Positions 10,655 to 22,102 of a stretch of 64,000 bases of DNA are shown here, piece after piece. Each line of letters starts with the position of its first letter. Positions within the stretch are counted from its first letter, which is position 1. Both the position numbers and the translations under genes were made by a program. The stretch comes from Physcia stellaris. Taxonomy: Eukaryota; Ascomycota; Lecanoromycetes; Caliciales; Physciaceae. The stretch spans positions 186,001-250,000 of the forward strand of contig JABSSW010000018.1 in NCBI GenBank assembly GCA_018902385.1. Reading direction: 5' to 3'. Below the pieces are notes generated by a model. That model searched no databases. It had not been told where the DNA came from and was given only the letters and a program-made list of their open reading frames with translations.

Positions 10655-11530
10655 CGTGAGAAGGAAGAATTCAAAAAATTCTCCTATGTAGTGTTTACTC
10701 CAGTGGAGAAATGGTCAACAGATCCAGCCGAAGTTCACAGGGTTCGACTTTGTGCTCTTCAAATAAGCCACCTGAACTATTTGAATTATGATTCTGACAT
10801 AGTGAATCATAGCTTTGCTTTGTCAGTCCCCTGGATTCTTGTTAGAGACTGGAGGACTGAGCGGATGTGCAGGGCTTTATAGTATCACACCTCGAAGTCA
10901 AGCCAACCATCTGGGAATAAGAAGCATCCTCCGGATATGGCCCGCCTTCACGCAAACACGCGGTGGGGGACCGGTTCGGCCCTTTACTACCACACCCACG
11001 CATGGCGGTATGACTAGGCTGATCGACAACGAGTCACGACATTGGCGTTAATCGTTCGAGCTGGTTGGCAGCGAGCGCCTCTAGGCAGCTCAAATTCGAC
11101 TCATATCCAAGATAGCGAAGGCATGAATCTGGAAGGTGTGCATAAGTAATCCGCCGAGATTAGATGAATGCCGGCAATCCTCAGTGCAGGTGCTTGAGTG
11201 ACAGCACGCTAACGGGACCACGTCCCGAGGCAAGTCCAGATTGCACGGAATATCTCCGCACGATGCCGTCATGCTGCTCCAAGATTTTTCATCCAATCAG
11301 CGTTGAATTGCCCAAAGGGGAAATAGTAAAGAATTGCGTGCTCAACGTTGGTGGGCGTGGAAGGCTCTGGGCACCACAATGGCGTTATCAAGCGGCATCT
11401 TCGTCTCCATGATGAATAAACGCCTCAAATTCAGTTTTGCATCCTCAAACTTTCCCATCTCTTGCATCAAAAGCTTCAATCCTCGTCCACCTTGACCCTT
11501 TCCAGCTAAACCACCACAAACACGCTCAAC
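10655..11530. promoter_or_regulatory. divergent promoter region of MFS transporter and peroxiredoxin
   Basis: Intergenic stretch between two gene starts pointing away from each other. The only clear candidate site is the palindrome at 11213-11227. Short reading frames inside show no family motifs. Confidence 0.5.
11213..11227. promoter_or_regulatory. CGGGAC-N3-GTCCCG palindrome, candidate Zn2Cys6 site
   Basis: Two perfect 6-bp arms around a 3-bp centre give a CGG-N9-CCG everted/inverted pair, the layout recognised by dimeric fungal Zn(II)2Cys6 regulators. It sits about 300 bp upstream of the peroxiredoxin start and about 560 bp upstream of the MFS start. Binding is inference. Confidence 0.35.
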
Positions 11531-12396
11531 ATGTCTTCCGAAGAACGCCCAGCACCGTGAGTAGCCTTTCTCCGCCTTCCAAAAGATATAAAAAACCACC
11601 CACATTGAAAACGAGACTGAGCGCACACTGACCGCATTCCATCACAGTCTCCGCCTCGGCAGCACAGCGCCCAACTTCGAAGCCGACACCACCACCGGCC
11701 CCATCGACTTCCACTCCTTCATCGGCGACTCCTGGGTCATCCTCTTCTCGCACCCGGAAGACTACACCCCCGTCTGCACCACCGAGCTCGGCGCCTTCGC
11801 GCGCCTCGAGCCCGAATTCGCAAAGCGCAACACCAAGCTCATCGGCCTGTCCGCCAACACCGTCGACTCCCACGGCGGCTGGATCAAAGACATCAACGAG
11901 ATCAGCGACACCAAGTTGCGCTTCCCCATCATCGGGGACAAGGAGCGCAAGGTGGCGTATCTGTATGATATGCTGGATCATCAGGACGTGACGAATGTGG
12001 ATCAGAAGGGCATTGCGTTTACGATACGCAGTGTCTTTGTCATTGATCCCAAGAAGACGATTAGGTTGATCCTGAGCTATCCGGCGAGCACGGGGCGGAA
12101 CACGGCCGAGGTTTTGAGGGTGTTGGATAGTTTGCAGACGGGGGATAAGCAGAGGGTTACTACACCTATTAATTGGGTTCCTGGTAGGTTCTCGTCTTGG
12201 GTGCCATTGGGGCGTTGGCAGGCGCTTCCTTACGGTCACATGAGTAGTGCTAACGATGTGCTTAGGGGACGATGTGATTGTCCACCCAAGCGTCAAGGGC
12301 GAGGAGGCGGAGAAGCTGTTCCCGAAGATGAAGATCATCAAACCATATCTGCGGTTTACACCTCTGCCAAAGGAGGAGACAAGTGCTGCGGTCTAG
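11531..12396 (+). CDS. 1-Cys peroxiredoxin, Prx6 type (230 aa)
   Basis: Exons 11531-11556, 11648-12183 and 12266-12396 (introns of 91 and 82 nt). It reduces hydrogen and organic peroxides using a single peroxidatic Cys. That residue is Cys52 in PEDYTPVCTTELG, the Prx6-family active site. No other Cys occurs in the protein, so it is a true 1-Cys enzyme that needs an external thiol reductant. The C-terminal extension (PGDDVIVHPSVKGEEAEKLFP, then KPYLRFTPLP) is the Prx6 dimer/lid region and is complete. There is no obvious mitochondrial presequence, so cytosolic location is likely. The first coding exon is only 26 nt, starting at ATG 11531. Confidence 0.93.
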
Positions 12397-12831
12397 AGAT
12401 CTTTAGGCAATTTGGACCGGGACATGCGATGATATTGCTTGGACAATCCTTGACCAAGTCCATTCAATCATACAACTCTCAATGTGGATGCTTTCTTGCC
12501 GTCTCCCTTTCGAATCTGAGCAAGTAGTGAACCGGTGCTTCCATTCATAAGTCTATTGGGTCTACCAAAAAAGTGGAACCTAAATTGCCTGTAACCGAAA
12601 GTCGTTATTCATCGCTACTCATCAGAGTGTATCGTAATTATCGTAACCTGATCTCCCGAAACCTTCCTTTATCATTTTGACCAGTATTTTCCAAACCCCC
12701 TCACACCTTTTTCTCCTCTAACCCGCCAATTTTAGTCGTAACTTGGATTTATCCAGTGCAGACACGAGTATCCTTTGTAAGGCATATGTGGCACGTCTAT
12801 AGCCTGCAATATTCAGGCTATCGTGACTTGT
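12397..12831. other. convergent 3' spacer
   Basis: Between the 3' ends of the peroxiredoxin (+) and Argonaute (-) genes. Only UTR-like sequence; nothing else recognised. Confidence 0.5.
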
Positions 12832-15800
12832 TTAGATGTAAAACATTGTATCCCTCAGCTTTGAGTGAACGGCAATGTCCTCATTTTCAGCTCTGCGGCC
12901 AGACCCACGGTCTCCTGCCTCGCTCTGCGCAGGGGTCGTGGACGGCGTTGCCGGATCAAAGTACCCTGCCAGGTAGCAACGAGCTCGTTCACAGACAAGG
13001 TCCGCATAGTAGGCTGGCGGACACAGGCTGACGGCTTTTGTGGCACGCCCGAAAAGATAACACATGTTGTGGGTCAGGTCTTCGAGTATATCTGCTGCGC
13101 TGGCAAACCCGGGCTGTTTGCGCTTGGTGAAGATTTCATCAAGTACGATGAAATAGTGCGCAGGACGCGCGGTACCTTGCAGGGCATTATGCGCCTGTAG
13201 GAAGAAGTCCCAATTACGTGCTTCCGTCACGTGGCGGTCAACGATCGTGCCGTTCTTACAGTTCCCTGTATTTTCATCCATCGTTTGCCCGTCCATTTTC
13301 GTTGGAAAGAAACGTGTATGATGGCGCTTGCCGACGACAATGATAGTGATATGTGGAAGACCCTTCTTCGTCGAAGCGGCTGGATACACTTCCTGGCAAG
13401 CTTTTCGTAGAAGCGGAAGCTCCTGATTGAGGACCAAATCATACTGACCCTCCGACACCCCATCGCGATAAACCAGTATATTTTCTGGAAGCTCCGCGTG
13501 TTTTCCTTTAGATTTCCATAGGCTGAGACGAGTCTTGAGCATGAAATCAAGTTCACTCACCATTTCTTGTCGAGCGATTTTCTGAACTCGTACGATTGCC
13601 GGCCATTGACCTAAAGTCTTGTCAATACTAGCCACCATGCCGGCGACGCTAGGCGCAAGTTCGGCAGAACCGGGTGAGGGATGGGTGACATCAAGGCCAA
13701 CAACCATGGTCTTGTCCTCGCCAATGATACCGAGTTTGCTGCCATCGATCGTCTGATTCGTGCCACCAAGCTTCAAATTGAACTTTAGGGCGACATTTGC
13801 GAAGTACTTGTCTTGTCCCCGATCATTCGAAAACTTGGAGCCGACGACACAGATCGTGTGCACACCAGCCTTTGTATCACCGATATGCTTGATCCGATTG
13901 TATAGAGGTGCTTGTTTGACCGGAAGGACGACAAGCAACAAGCTCGGTTGACTAGGATCGGTCAAAGCTTTATCCAGAGCCGGATCATCGGGACCATCGA
14001 TAGTAACGTGCTGCGACACTCGGGGCGCTGGCGCATTGATACCGAGTGCTATGAGCACCTGCTGGAAACCATTGACCGTGTTATTTAGCTGAGCAGATGT
14101 AGAGAAAGCGTACGGCAGGCCCTTCATCTCAATCTGCATGGCACCCCAGGTGCCCATCGTACCACTGGTGTTGAACTTCATGAATTGCCTGTTTCGATCT
14201 TGTTGATTCCAACTGGCTGGGAACATGAAGGGCGATTGATTATTTTTGTATTTCACCTGAGGGTGAGCTAAGACACGCCCAGGTACTGTGATCATTTTCG
14301 GGGCAATTGAGAATCCAAATTGACTCATGTAAATATTGGTTTGCGGCGACAAACCCACGGTGCCTGAACTATCCTCAGCTATCGATTTCGCATTGACATG
14401 TGGAGGCCGGACTGCAACGCTGATCATGTTGGCTGTCTGTTCGGGATCTAATTTGGCGGTTGAGCTTTGTGCAGGTACAATAACGCAGACCTCAACTGGA
14501 AGATAGCTTGGGTTCTGCTGGTTGCCGACGTTCACAACAGGGTAATTCTGGTTCATCTTGGTCCGATAAGTGCTCTCGAAGAAGTCATAAACGCTAATAT
14601 ATCTCCCCTCAGAAGTGGCAGCCTTCCCTCCCTGAGTTGATGCAGCAGCTTGACCCCCAGCTTGCTTGCCCTTCCCCTGCTTTTTCCCTGCGGATTTAGC
14701 AGGTGATTCACCGGGTGTAGCACCCGGCTTAGCAGCGCCAGGAGACCCATCCAGCCAGAATTCGACTTCTTTCGGACCTCCGAAACGATTCGCTATACGC
14801 GGTGGATGGTCCAGACTGTAGCCATCACCCTTATTTGCAAGACCGAATATGGTCTTGATTCGCGGAATGACGACACCGGCTTTGTTCTTTTTCTCCTTCA
14901 GATGAGTCGTCTTGACTCGCACTCCTTTAAGAAAAACAGCGAGTTTCGCCTTGTTCTGCCCGTAAGCTCTACCGAAGTCACCCATGGTCTGAACCAAGGT
15001 GACTGCGTTGTAGAAGGGTGCATGGCTCATATTCACATTGACCAAAATGCGTGTAGTAGCTACACGAATGCTGGAGAAGAACCCCCGCAATGCAGTGAGA
15101 CCCCCTCCAAGGTTTCCGGTCGTGACATCTGACTGAGTGAGGCTATACGATTTGTTAGCACCTATCGTTGTATGCTGTTTAGAGGCTTTGGCGTAATGCC
15201 CTAGGAAAATGTTCAAAGCCTGCGTGATCGGCCCCTTGTCGAACACCGTATTGGGGTTTGTTGATGTCAGGAACTCTGTTAGCTCCGAAATCGTAAGGGT
15301 TCCAGTGGCAGAAAATTTGTAAGAGTAGGAAGGTGCCCGGGGCCCAGGTTCATCTTCATCCTCTGCAATATACTGGATCGAGCGAGGCAATTTCTCGATC
15401 TCTTCCGCCGTGATCTCAGTCCGTGAGACAAGATTGTCCTTAAAGTCGGTAACAATATCATTCCTTCGCTCGCGCAATGGCGACTGCTCAAGTATCAAGT
15501 TGATAACTCGCCGGAGCTTCTTTCCGACGGGAGCCTTGTCAGCACCCTTTTGGTCACCCTTTTTGATCTCCTTGACGTCTGTAATACTGTAGCGATGGAG
15601 AACCAGGTCGGGTGGCGGAACAAATTCGAAGTAATTGGCCCATAACACTACGCTGGTGCCTTTAGTTCCGTAGCCTGGTCGACGTGGAAATCGTTGTCCA
15701 ACTTGTAGACCTCCAATGTCTGGTAGAGCATCGGATGACAGATTTTTGGCGTACTGATCTTCCGCTTGCGCCACTTTTGCGCTTGGAGGAGGAATAACAC

Positions 15801-16042
15801 CATCACGAGGCCTTTGTATGTCAAATTAGAGTAATGTTCTTGAGGCCTAAGGAAGCTACTAACACATAGATTTGACCTCGAGCCCCTCGTCCACCCCCTC
15901 CACGTCCTCTATCACCCCCTCCTCGGGGATCACCTCCCCGGCCGCCGCGAAAACCACCGTCTCCTCCACGGCCTCCTCCACCGCGTCCACGGTCGCCAGG
16001 AGCTCCACCGCGCCCGCGACCACCGCGGTCACGACCAGACAT
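12832..16042 (-). CDS. Argonaute protein, QDE-2-like (1052 aa)
   Basis: Exons 16042-15864 and 15811-12832; the 52-nt intron (donor GTTAGT, acceptor CAAAG) yields GQIYVPRDG. Central effector of RNA silencing: binds small RNA and cleaves complementary RNA. Order of parts: a 58-residue RGG/Arg-Gly-rich N-terminus, N domain (about 100-250), linker, PAZ (about 355-520, containing a Lys/Gly/Ala-rich insertion), MID, and PIWI ending in the standard MFYI terminus. PIWI catalytic residues are visible as Asp767 (GLDVTHPSPGS), Glu809 (ARQEMVSEL), Asp843 (VYRDGVSEGQ) and Asp997 (YYADLVCERARCYL). The last replaces the His of animal AGO2, giving DEDD, also seen in other fungal Argonautes. So slicer activity is expected to be intact. 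The gene diverges from the Kelch/BTB gene. Confidence 0.95.
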
Positions 16043-17519
16043 GGATACCTTGAAGATGCTGTTTAGATTAAGATGAGAATACCTGGCTTAGCAAGATTGT
16101 GTAGCAAATGAAATCGATTGAAAATGCTGGACAGAAGCAAGATGAGGTATGTAATTTAGGAGAGAAGGGCGCTTAAGTATAGATATTGCGAGAGCGGGGT
16201 AATAAGCAGGGTAACCGCGTGTAGAGTGATTTTCCAACGGTGCGACAGTGACACGCGTGCACTTCAGTCAGTCAATCTGATCCGAGCACTGCGATGCTTC
16301 CCATGATTTGAACAGAGATATGTGTGAAAATTTGTGGGAATTGGCTTCAGCCGCTTGCGATGATCTTATATATCAGACATTTTGAATTGTCAAAGCTCAC
16401 TCATCTGGTGTCCAAGGTCTTACCGCAGCAGGGTAGCCGAGACAGATGCAGGTATCCCCAAGAGACCCTCTTCACGTCTCCGCAATAATAATACGTTTTA
16501 CCTCTGGCGGCTAACCCTTTCTGCAAACCGATATCTGTTACCGCCATGTTAATATCGGTTCACATAAGTGTGCGTGAATCGATGTTGTGCTTCCAAGCTA
16601 TGTACGGAATCTTGGTTGACAGCTATTATCGTAGTAATACGGCTATGGCTGTGAGAGAGATGTATTTGTCGAGTATGTTGACTCGTCGTATTGATTGGAA
16701 GAATCCCGCAGGCTCGTATGAGAACCTTGAGAAGGGTTTCTGACCGCGTCCTTGTGGGAGGACAGCAACCTTGCCACGGCTACCATGGCCGCAGAAGTAA
16801 ACAAGAGATGATCGCGAAAACATGTTATCGTGATGCATATTGGGGAAGGACGACAGTAAGGTACCTTGGCTACTATGGGAGCCCGGAGTCCGGAGGAGGC
16901 TGGTGGCTAGCAGGTAGCCAGTAGGTAACATGTAGCCAAGTACCTTGTACCTTAGCAGATGTCATGGAGCTTAAGCGAGGGTAGCGCGTGCCAAGAGCAT
17001 CGCCCTGTCGATCTTCGAGATGGGCGCCCGCCTTACATGATCTCTGAATCCTTGCGCCAGAGTGGATCCAGTGATCTGATATACTACGGTACTCGTGATA
17101 CTAGGTCGTTCTCCCGTTTGACGTGTCTGGATAGGTCCACTCGCACCAGGTAAGGGCAAATCTGCTTTTCTTTGTTCTCTCATGCTTCTCTAGGGTGGCA
17201 CCGTGCGACGCTTCCCGCGCATATACTGCCTGTGCAGCAAGGATCTCGATGGCTATCCGAGCGAGACAACGAACGACGATCCTCGATTGGAAGGCTCTCG
17301 GGGCTGCATATTTGTCAGTGTGAAACTTACCTGGTCAAGGGAAAGAGCTACGGGCCCAACCGACCTTGAATCTGTAGACCCATGCCATCAACTCCCGAGT
17401 CGCTCGCGCTCTGTACTGTCTACAAGGGGGCCTGTACCCCGGATTCTCCTCTTTCTCTCTTGTGTCTTTCTCTCTTCGTCATGAAATCCTCTGTGCGTGC
17501 AGATTCTTGAGAGCTTACC
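16043..17519. other. long divergent upstream region of Argonaute and Kelch/BTB genes
   Basis: 1.5 kb between two divergent starts. Short reading frames inside lack family motifs. Around 16860-16960 there is a cluster of short imperfect copies of GTACC/TTGGCTAC/GTAGCC-type words. A pyrimidine-rich stretch (CTTTCTCTC type, about 17440-17480) lies just upstream of the Kelch/BTB start, as is common at fungal promoters and 5' UTRs. Confidence 0.45.
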
Positions 17520-20500
17520 ATGGCTTCTATAGGAGTCCGGAGTCCTGATTGGGCCAGTCAACCTAAAGTCGCACACAGACTCGACAACAGAACACCTGCT
17601 AGAACCCAGATTGACAAAAGCCCGACACCAAATTTCCATGTTTTCGAGCAAACGTTAGATCCCTTTGAAAAGCTCATCGAACCTCTCCCAGCACAAGGCG
17701 CAGCGCCGTGTCCTATCAAAGCTCCCCTCTTCGGCGGCTTCTACGAACCAGGCTTCGCAAAGCGTAGGCCGAGGCATGTACCCATTGTCCTTACGCCAAA
17801 CGTCGTCGACAACGTCCTCAAGAAGCTCCCAGACTCGCCAATCTCGTTAGATTCTGATCGAAGAACAAGTGACTCTTCCGCAGGAGACTCAGTCGCAGCA
17901 AAAGGTGGAAGGGAAACGACCTCGCGGCTACGACCAAGGCACATCCCAATCGTCATACCGTCGCACGCTCACCCTCAAAGCCAATACCCACCCACACCAA
18001 CGAGTAGTCGACCGAGTACTCCCAAGGGCTCTCCGAGCAAGCCGTATTCATGTAAAGACTTCTTTCAGACAATGTCTCGACCAAATACGGGCGAGAGCCG
18101 GACGAGTACACTGGACTCCAGTGTATCTGCACCCTCCCCATCTCAGATGAATGCAGGCAGATTTCAGCCCTCTTCAAGCACGTACCTCGCAGACATGAAC
18201 AGCAGTCACTCAAGCTTGACGCAAATGGCCCAAGAGATGCAGCAGAGTATGGACCAACAACCAAGGCAAGTAAGAGTAGGAGATGCGAGTCCATACATCG
18301 GCATATCCTCCCCAGCTGCAGCTCAGCAGTCGCAGTCCATCAACGGGACAACGAATTTATCGGGTCTGGTCTGTAATGTACATAGGTGCACGGGAAAAGA
18401 GCCCCACGCTCTGGTTGGAGCTACGACCACTATTCTAGGCGACAAACTCTACGTATTTGGCGGGCGCGTACTCTCCAGACGGCGACCTCAATTAACGTCG
18501 GAACTACATGAACTGGATCTTGTAAGACGGCATTGGACAAAAATCGACGCTGTGGGAGACATACCCCCTCCCAGATACTTCCACAGTATCTGTACATTAG
18601 GCGATACAAAATTGATATGTTACGGTGGAATGTCGCCTGCCTCGTCGTCTGTCACCCAGCCACAAGGAAGCTCTCAGGACTCACAACCAGAAGTCGTAGT
18701 TATGTCGGATATCCACATATATGATGCGCCAACTCAAAGATGGACGTACATCGCGACCTCAGACACACCGCAAGGACGTTACGCCCATTGCGCCGCAGTG
18801 CTTTCCTCAAAGGCGATATTTACCTCAGCGAATGCGCCTCTTTCCGCAATACATCACAATCCAGCATCAGCCAATCCAAATCAAGGAACCATCGGTGTAG
18901 CATTGGATGGCACTGGCGGCGCGGAAATGGTTGTTGTCGGTGGCCAAGATAGTGCAAACCATTACATTGAACAAATCAGCGTCTTTAATCTACGAAGTCT
19001 CCAATGGACATCGACATCGACATTGGGCAAAAGCTGTGGTGCCTATAGAAGTGTCGTCGCACCGTTGACGAGCATGGCAGCATCCAAGATAGGCGCAACT
19101 TCAGATCAGGCGGACAATGCAGAAGACACGGCATCAGCTGCCGATGATGTAGCGGAACCTTCAATGCTGATATATTCGAACTACAATTTCTTGGACGTCA
19201 AGCTTGAGCTCCAGGTACGAATGGCTGACGGGTCTCTTGCCGAGAAACCCATGCATGGTCAATTCAATCCTCCAGGACTACGATTTCCCAACGGTGGTGT
19301 GTTGGATAACCATTTTGTTGTCAGTGGCACTTACTTGACCTCTTCCAAACAAGAGTATGCCTTATGGGCACTTGACTTGAGAAGTCTTACATGGAGTCGC
19401 ATTGACGCAGGGGGCGGAGTTTTCAGCCAAGGTAGTTGGAATAGAGGCATCCTGTGGCCACGACGGAATACCTTTGTCATCCTTGGTAACCGCAAGCGCA
19501 GCCTCGTAGAAGACTACAATCACCGTCGCATCAATTTCTCGAATATCTGTATGGTCGAATTAGAGGCCTTCGGCTTATACGACAATCCACGCCGAACCAA
19601 TCCAACCTCCTCCTTCCCATCGATCAGCGCACCGATCCTACCTCCCTCTCTTGCTTTCAATTCTTCTGCCGCCAATGGACCCTATTCTACTTCCGCTGTT
19701 GTACTCGGCCAACAAGCTATGTGTATCCGCGAATTGGCAGATATGGACCTCCTTGCTATTGGCGGCGAGCGAATACCCGTGAATTCCTATCTCCTTGCCC
19801 GCCGCTGGGGACCGTTTTTTGTTCAACTCCTTCGCGACAGCGCGTCCTCCAATCCAACCTCAAACCACCCAACCGAAACAACCTCTTCCAGCTCCGACGT
19901 CAGCACACTCCGCCCCTCCCTGCACCCCACCGCATCTATCGCCTCCCGCAATTCCTCCATCACTATAACCCCGAGCATCAACACCACGCACACCAACTCC
20001 ACAGGAACCACTTCCCTCCTCAGCCCTCCCAACGGGATGCCTGCAAACCCAAACCCCACGCCCACGAAATTAGAACTCGCTCTCCTCCCACCAACTCCGC
20101 ATACCCTACCCGCCTCTTCTCGTCCCCGCCAGCTCTACCTCCCCCACACTCTCCTTACCCTCCGTTCACTAGTGCACTACCTCTACACGGCCTCCCTCCC
20201 GCCACCCACCTCTCCCCTCTGCACGCCCCAAATACTCTGCTCTCTCCTCCAACTCGCCCGCCCCTACCGCGTCTCCGGCCTCCTCGAAGCAGTTGTCGAA
20301 CGTCTGCATCGGGTGCTAGACGGGCGCAACGCAGCAGCCGTCTTCAACGCGGCAGCCATGGCCGCCGGCGGTGGCCGCGGCGTCAACAGCGCGTTCGGCA
20401 AAGAAGGCGAACCGGACGAAAGTGTTGAATTAGACGAAATCGCCATCTCAGGCGGTGGTCTCACGGCACGGCGAACGAGGAACGATTCCTACCCTCCCAC

Positions 20501-20870
20501 CAACCCTGCACCGAATCACGCAAACCACCCGCACCAAGCTCAACCGCCCAGCCCCGCGACCTCGGACGAAGACACCCGCAGCGAAGTCTCGGGCAGTACT
20601 GTCTCCAGCTCCGTCGCCGATAGCACGGGCAGCGGCAGCGGGTACCTGAGTACCAGCGCGGCGAGCGAGGTGGGCGACGAGGAGGTTTGGGCTGGGGGCG
20701 TTAGTTGTGTGGTCGGGTTGCAGAAGAGGGGGTTGAGGGGGTTGATGGAGGGTCGGAGGATGAGGGAAAGGAATGGCACTGGGACCGGGAGTGGAGGTGG
20801 GGGTGGAGGGGCGAGGGTTAATGGTACTGGTGGAGGAGGGGCCGTGGGGTTGGGTTTGGGGATTGTGTAG
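17520..20870 (+). CDS. Kelch-repeat/BTB protein, Ral2-like (1116 aa)
   Basis: A single long exon. Residues 1-280 are Ser/Pro-rich and disordered. From about 285 to 680 there are Kelch blades: LVGATTTILGDKLYVFGGR, RYFHSICTLGDTKLICYGG, GRYAHCAAVL, MVVVGGQD and NTFVILGN. After that, ELADMDLLAIGGERIPVNSYLLARRWGPFF, a split linker, then LTLRSLVHYLYTASLPP and ARPYRVSGLLEAVVERL form a BTB-type fold interrupted by a Ser/Thr/Pro-rich insertion. This arrangement matches fungal homologues of S. pombe Ral2, a Kelch/BTB protein needed for Ras1 activation in mating and cell shape; that role is carried over by family resemblance only. The C-terminal ~150 residues are low complexity and end in a Gly-rich tail. 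The Met at 17520 is the first in frame. Confidence 0.72.
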   Translation: MASIGVRSPDWASQPKVAHRLDNRTPARTQIDKSPTPNFHVFEQTLDPFEKLIEPLPAQGAAPCPIKAPLFGGFYEPGFAKRRPRHVPIVLTPNVVDNVLKKLPDSPISLDSDRRTSDSSAGDSVAAKGGRETTSRLRPRHIPIVIPSHAHPQSQYPPTPTSSRPSTPKGSPSKPYSCKDFFQTMSRPNTGESRTSTLDSSVSAPSPSQMNAGRFQPSSSTYLADMNSSHSSLTQMAQEMQQSMDQQPRQVRVGDASPYIGISSPAAAQQSQSINGTTNLSGLVCNVHRCTGKEPHALVGATTTILGDKLYVFGGRVLSRRRPQLTSELHELDLVRRHWTKIDAVGDIPPPRYFHSICTLGDTKLICYGGMSPASSSVTQPQGSSQDSQPEVVVMSDIHIYDAPTQRWTYIATSDTPQGRYAHCAAVLSSKAIFTSANAPLSAIHHNPASANPNQGTIGVALDGTGGAEMVVVGGQDSANHYIEQISVFNLRSLQWTSTSTLGKSCGAYRSVVAPLTSMAASKIGATSDQADNAEDTASAADDVAEPSMLIYSNYNFLDVKLELQVRMADGSLAEKPMHGQFNPPGLRFPNGGVLDNHFVVSGTYLTSSKQEYALWALDLRSLTWSRIDAGGGVFSQGSWNRGILWPRRNTFVILGNRKRSLVEDYNHRRINFSNICMVELEAFGLYDNPRRTNPTSSFPSISAPILPPSLAFNSSAANGPYSTSAVVLGQQAMCIRELADMDLLAIGGERIPVNSYLLARRWGPFFVQLLRDSASSNPTSNHPTETTSSSSDVSTLRPSLHPTASIASRNSSITITPSINTTHTNSTGTTSLLSPPNGMPANPNPTPTKLELALLPPTPHTLPASSRPRQLYLPHTLLTLRSLVHYLYTASLPPPTSPLCTPQILCSLLQLARPYRVSGLLEAVVERLHRVLDGRNAAAVFNAAAMAAGGGRGVNSAFGKEGEPDESVELDEIAISGGGLTARRTRNDSYPPTNPAPNHANHPHQAQPPSPATSDEDTRSEVSGSTVSSSVADSTGSGSGYLSTSAASEVGDEEVWAGGVSCVVGLQKRGLRGLMEGRRMRERNGTGTGSGGGGGGARVNGTGGGGAVGLGLGIV

Positions 20871-22102
20871 GGGAGAGGGGGGAGGGGGATTGAGGGCGTT
20901 TGGGACTTTTGCATAGCGCTGCGGTTTGGGGGAATGGGATGGGATGGGATGAACGGGTTCGGTGTGGGTGGAGATTGGATATCCATACCTACCTTGAGGG
21001 GGGAAATGGCATTGGGCTTTTTCGGGGCTTATTTGGTTTCGGCCATCTTTGGGGAGTGATAGTTGCTGTGCTTGTAGGAAACATATTGATAGCTGAATAT
21101 GAATAAGTGAATAGCGAGGAGATGTCAGTCGTCTGAAGATGCTGTCTGTCTGTCACTTTTGCTACTGTTGGTTGAGGGTTTTTGTGCGTGAGAGTTCGTG
21201 GAAGTAGATCTAATTCTATTTATTTTAGTCTTTGGTTGGCTATGGCTATGGAAATCTATGATAGAAGTATGATACAAGAAGGCATGAAACTCTCATCTCA
21301 TCTCATCCCTTGAATCTAGTGTATAATTTCCCCGTTTTTCGCGCAACGCCTTAGTACCCTCGTCGGTTGACGGCCCTAACAAAGGTAATCAGGATCAACG
21401 CCATAAGTGGTCAAGAAATCAGAGAATGGTCTATCAGTTCAGTAAGCCTTTCGTTACTCGTGATGCCGTCAACACTGGAACGCCGTCTATTACTCTGGTC
21501 GTGTACATAAGAACTGGAGATCGGAGATGGAGCGGTGATCTGCTCTGCCTCGCTCTGTATAAAGTAGGATTTGTTTTTTGGTAGGTAGGATGGGGAGAGT
21601 ATTCGATTACCGTGCATGATTGGATGAATGACCTTTGTCTTTATCGATGCGATGACTTGGTGAACGATCACACGAGATCTTGGGTCCTGGTGGCTAGATG
21701 GGATGGGTTTTCCATTCAGAGTAGAGGGACGGGCTCCGGGTCTCTTCTGCTGCATTGGAGCATGCTCGCTTTGGTGCGGTTCTGTGGATCGAGGTCCAGA
21801 TTGCTGGTGATGATCGAATTGCTGTTTATCCACTTGTCATATGGCTTTCTTCGGGCGATTGGTGGTTTGAGCTGTCGAAGTGAGGGAGAAATCCATCGCG
21901 TAGAAGTTGGTGGATCCAGAGTGCCGCATGATACTGCATGAATGGCCATCGTTGCTGGTTTTGGCCGTGATCGAGAAGCTCTTGTTGACCGCTTGCGATA
22001 TGCTTGGTTCCGAGGACGGGGTATACAGGACTGTTGAGACTGGGGTGGGCGACCCCGATACCTGTGGTTGGAGGATTGTAGGTTATGCTCAGTGAGATCT
22101 TT
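20871..22102. other. convergent region with unresolved open frames
   Basis: Between the 3' ends of the Kelch/BTB gene (+) and the membrane protein gene (-). On the minus strand long open stretches run in more than one frame between about 22090 and 21411, including a Gln/His/Pro-rich piece at 21833-21411. The frames are broken by a stop near 21838, and I found no convincing splice model. It may be 3' UTR or a decayed coding segment. Confidence 0.4.

Noticed and set aside
11526-12341. Long minus-strand ORF over the peroxiredoxin gene
   Set aside because: Antisense of a GC-rich coding exon whose plus-strand product is an unmistakable Prx6-type enzyme.
19721-20428. Plus-strand ORF in another frame inside the Kelch/BTB gene
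   Set aside because: Pro/Arg/His-rich shadow frame of a Ser/Thr/Pro-rich coding stretch; the main frame keeps the BTB motifs.
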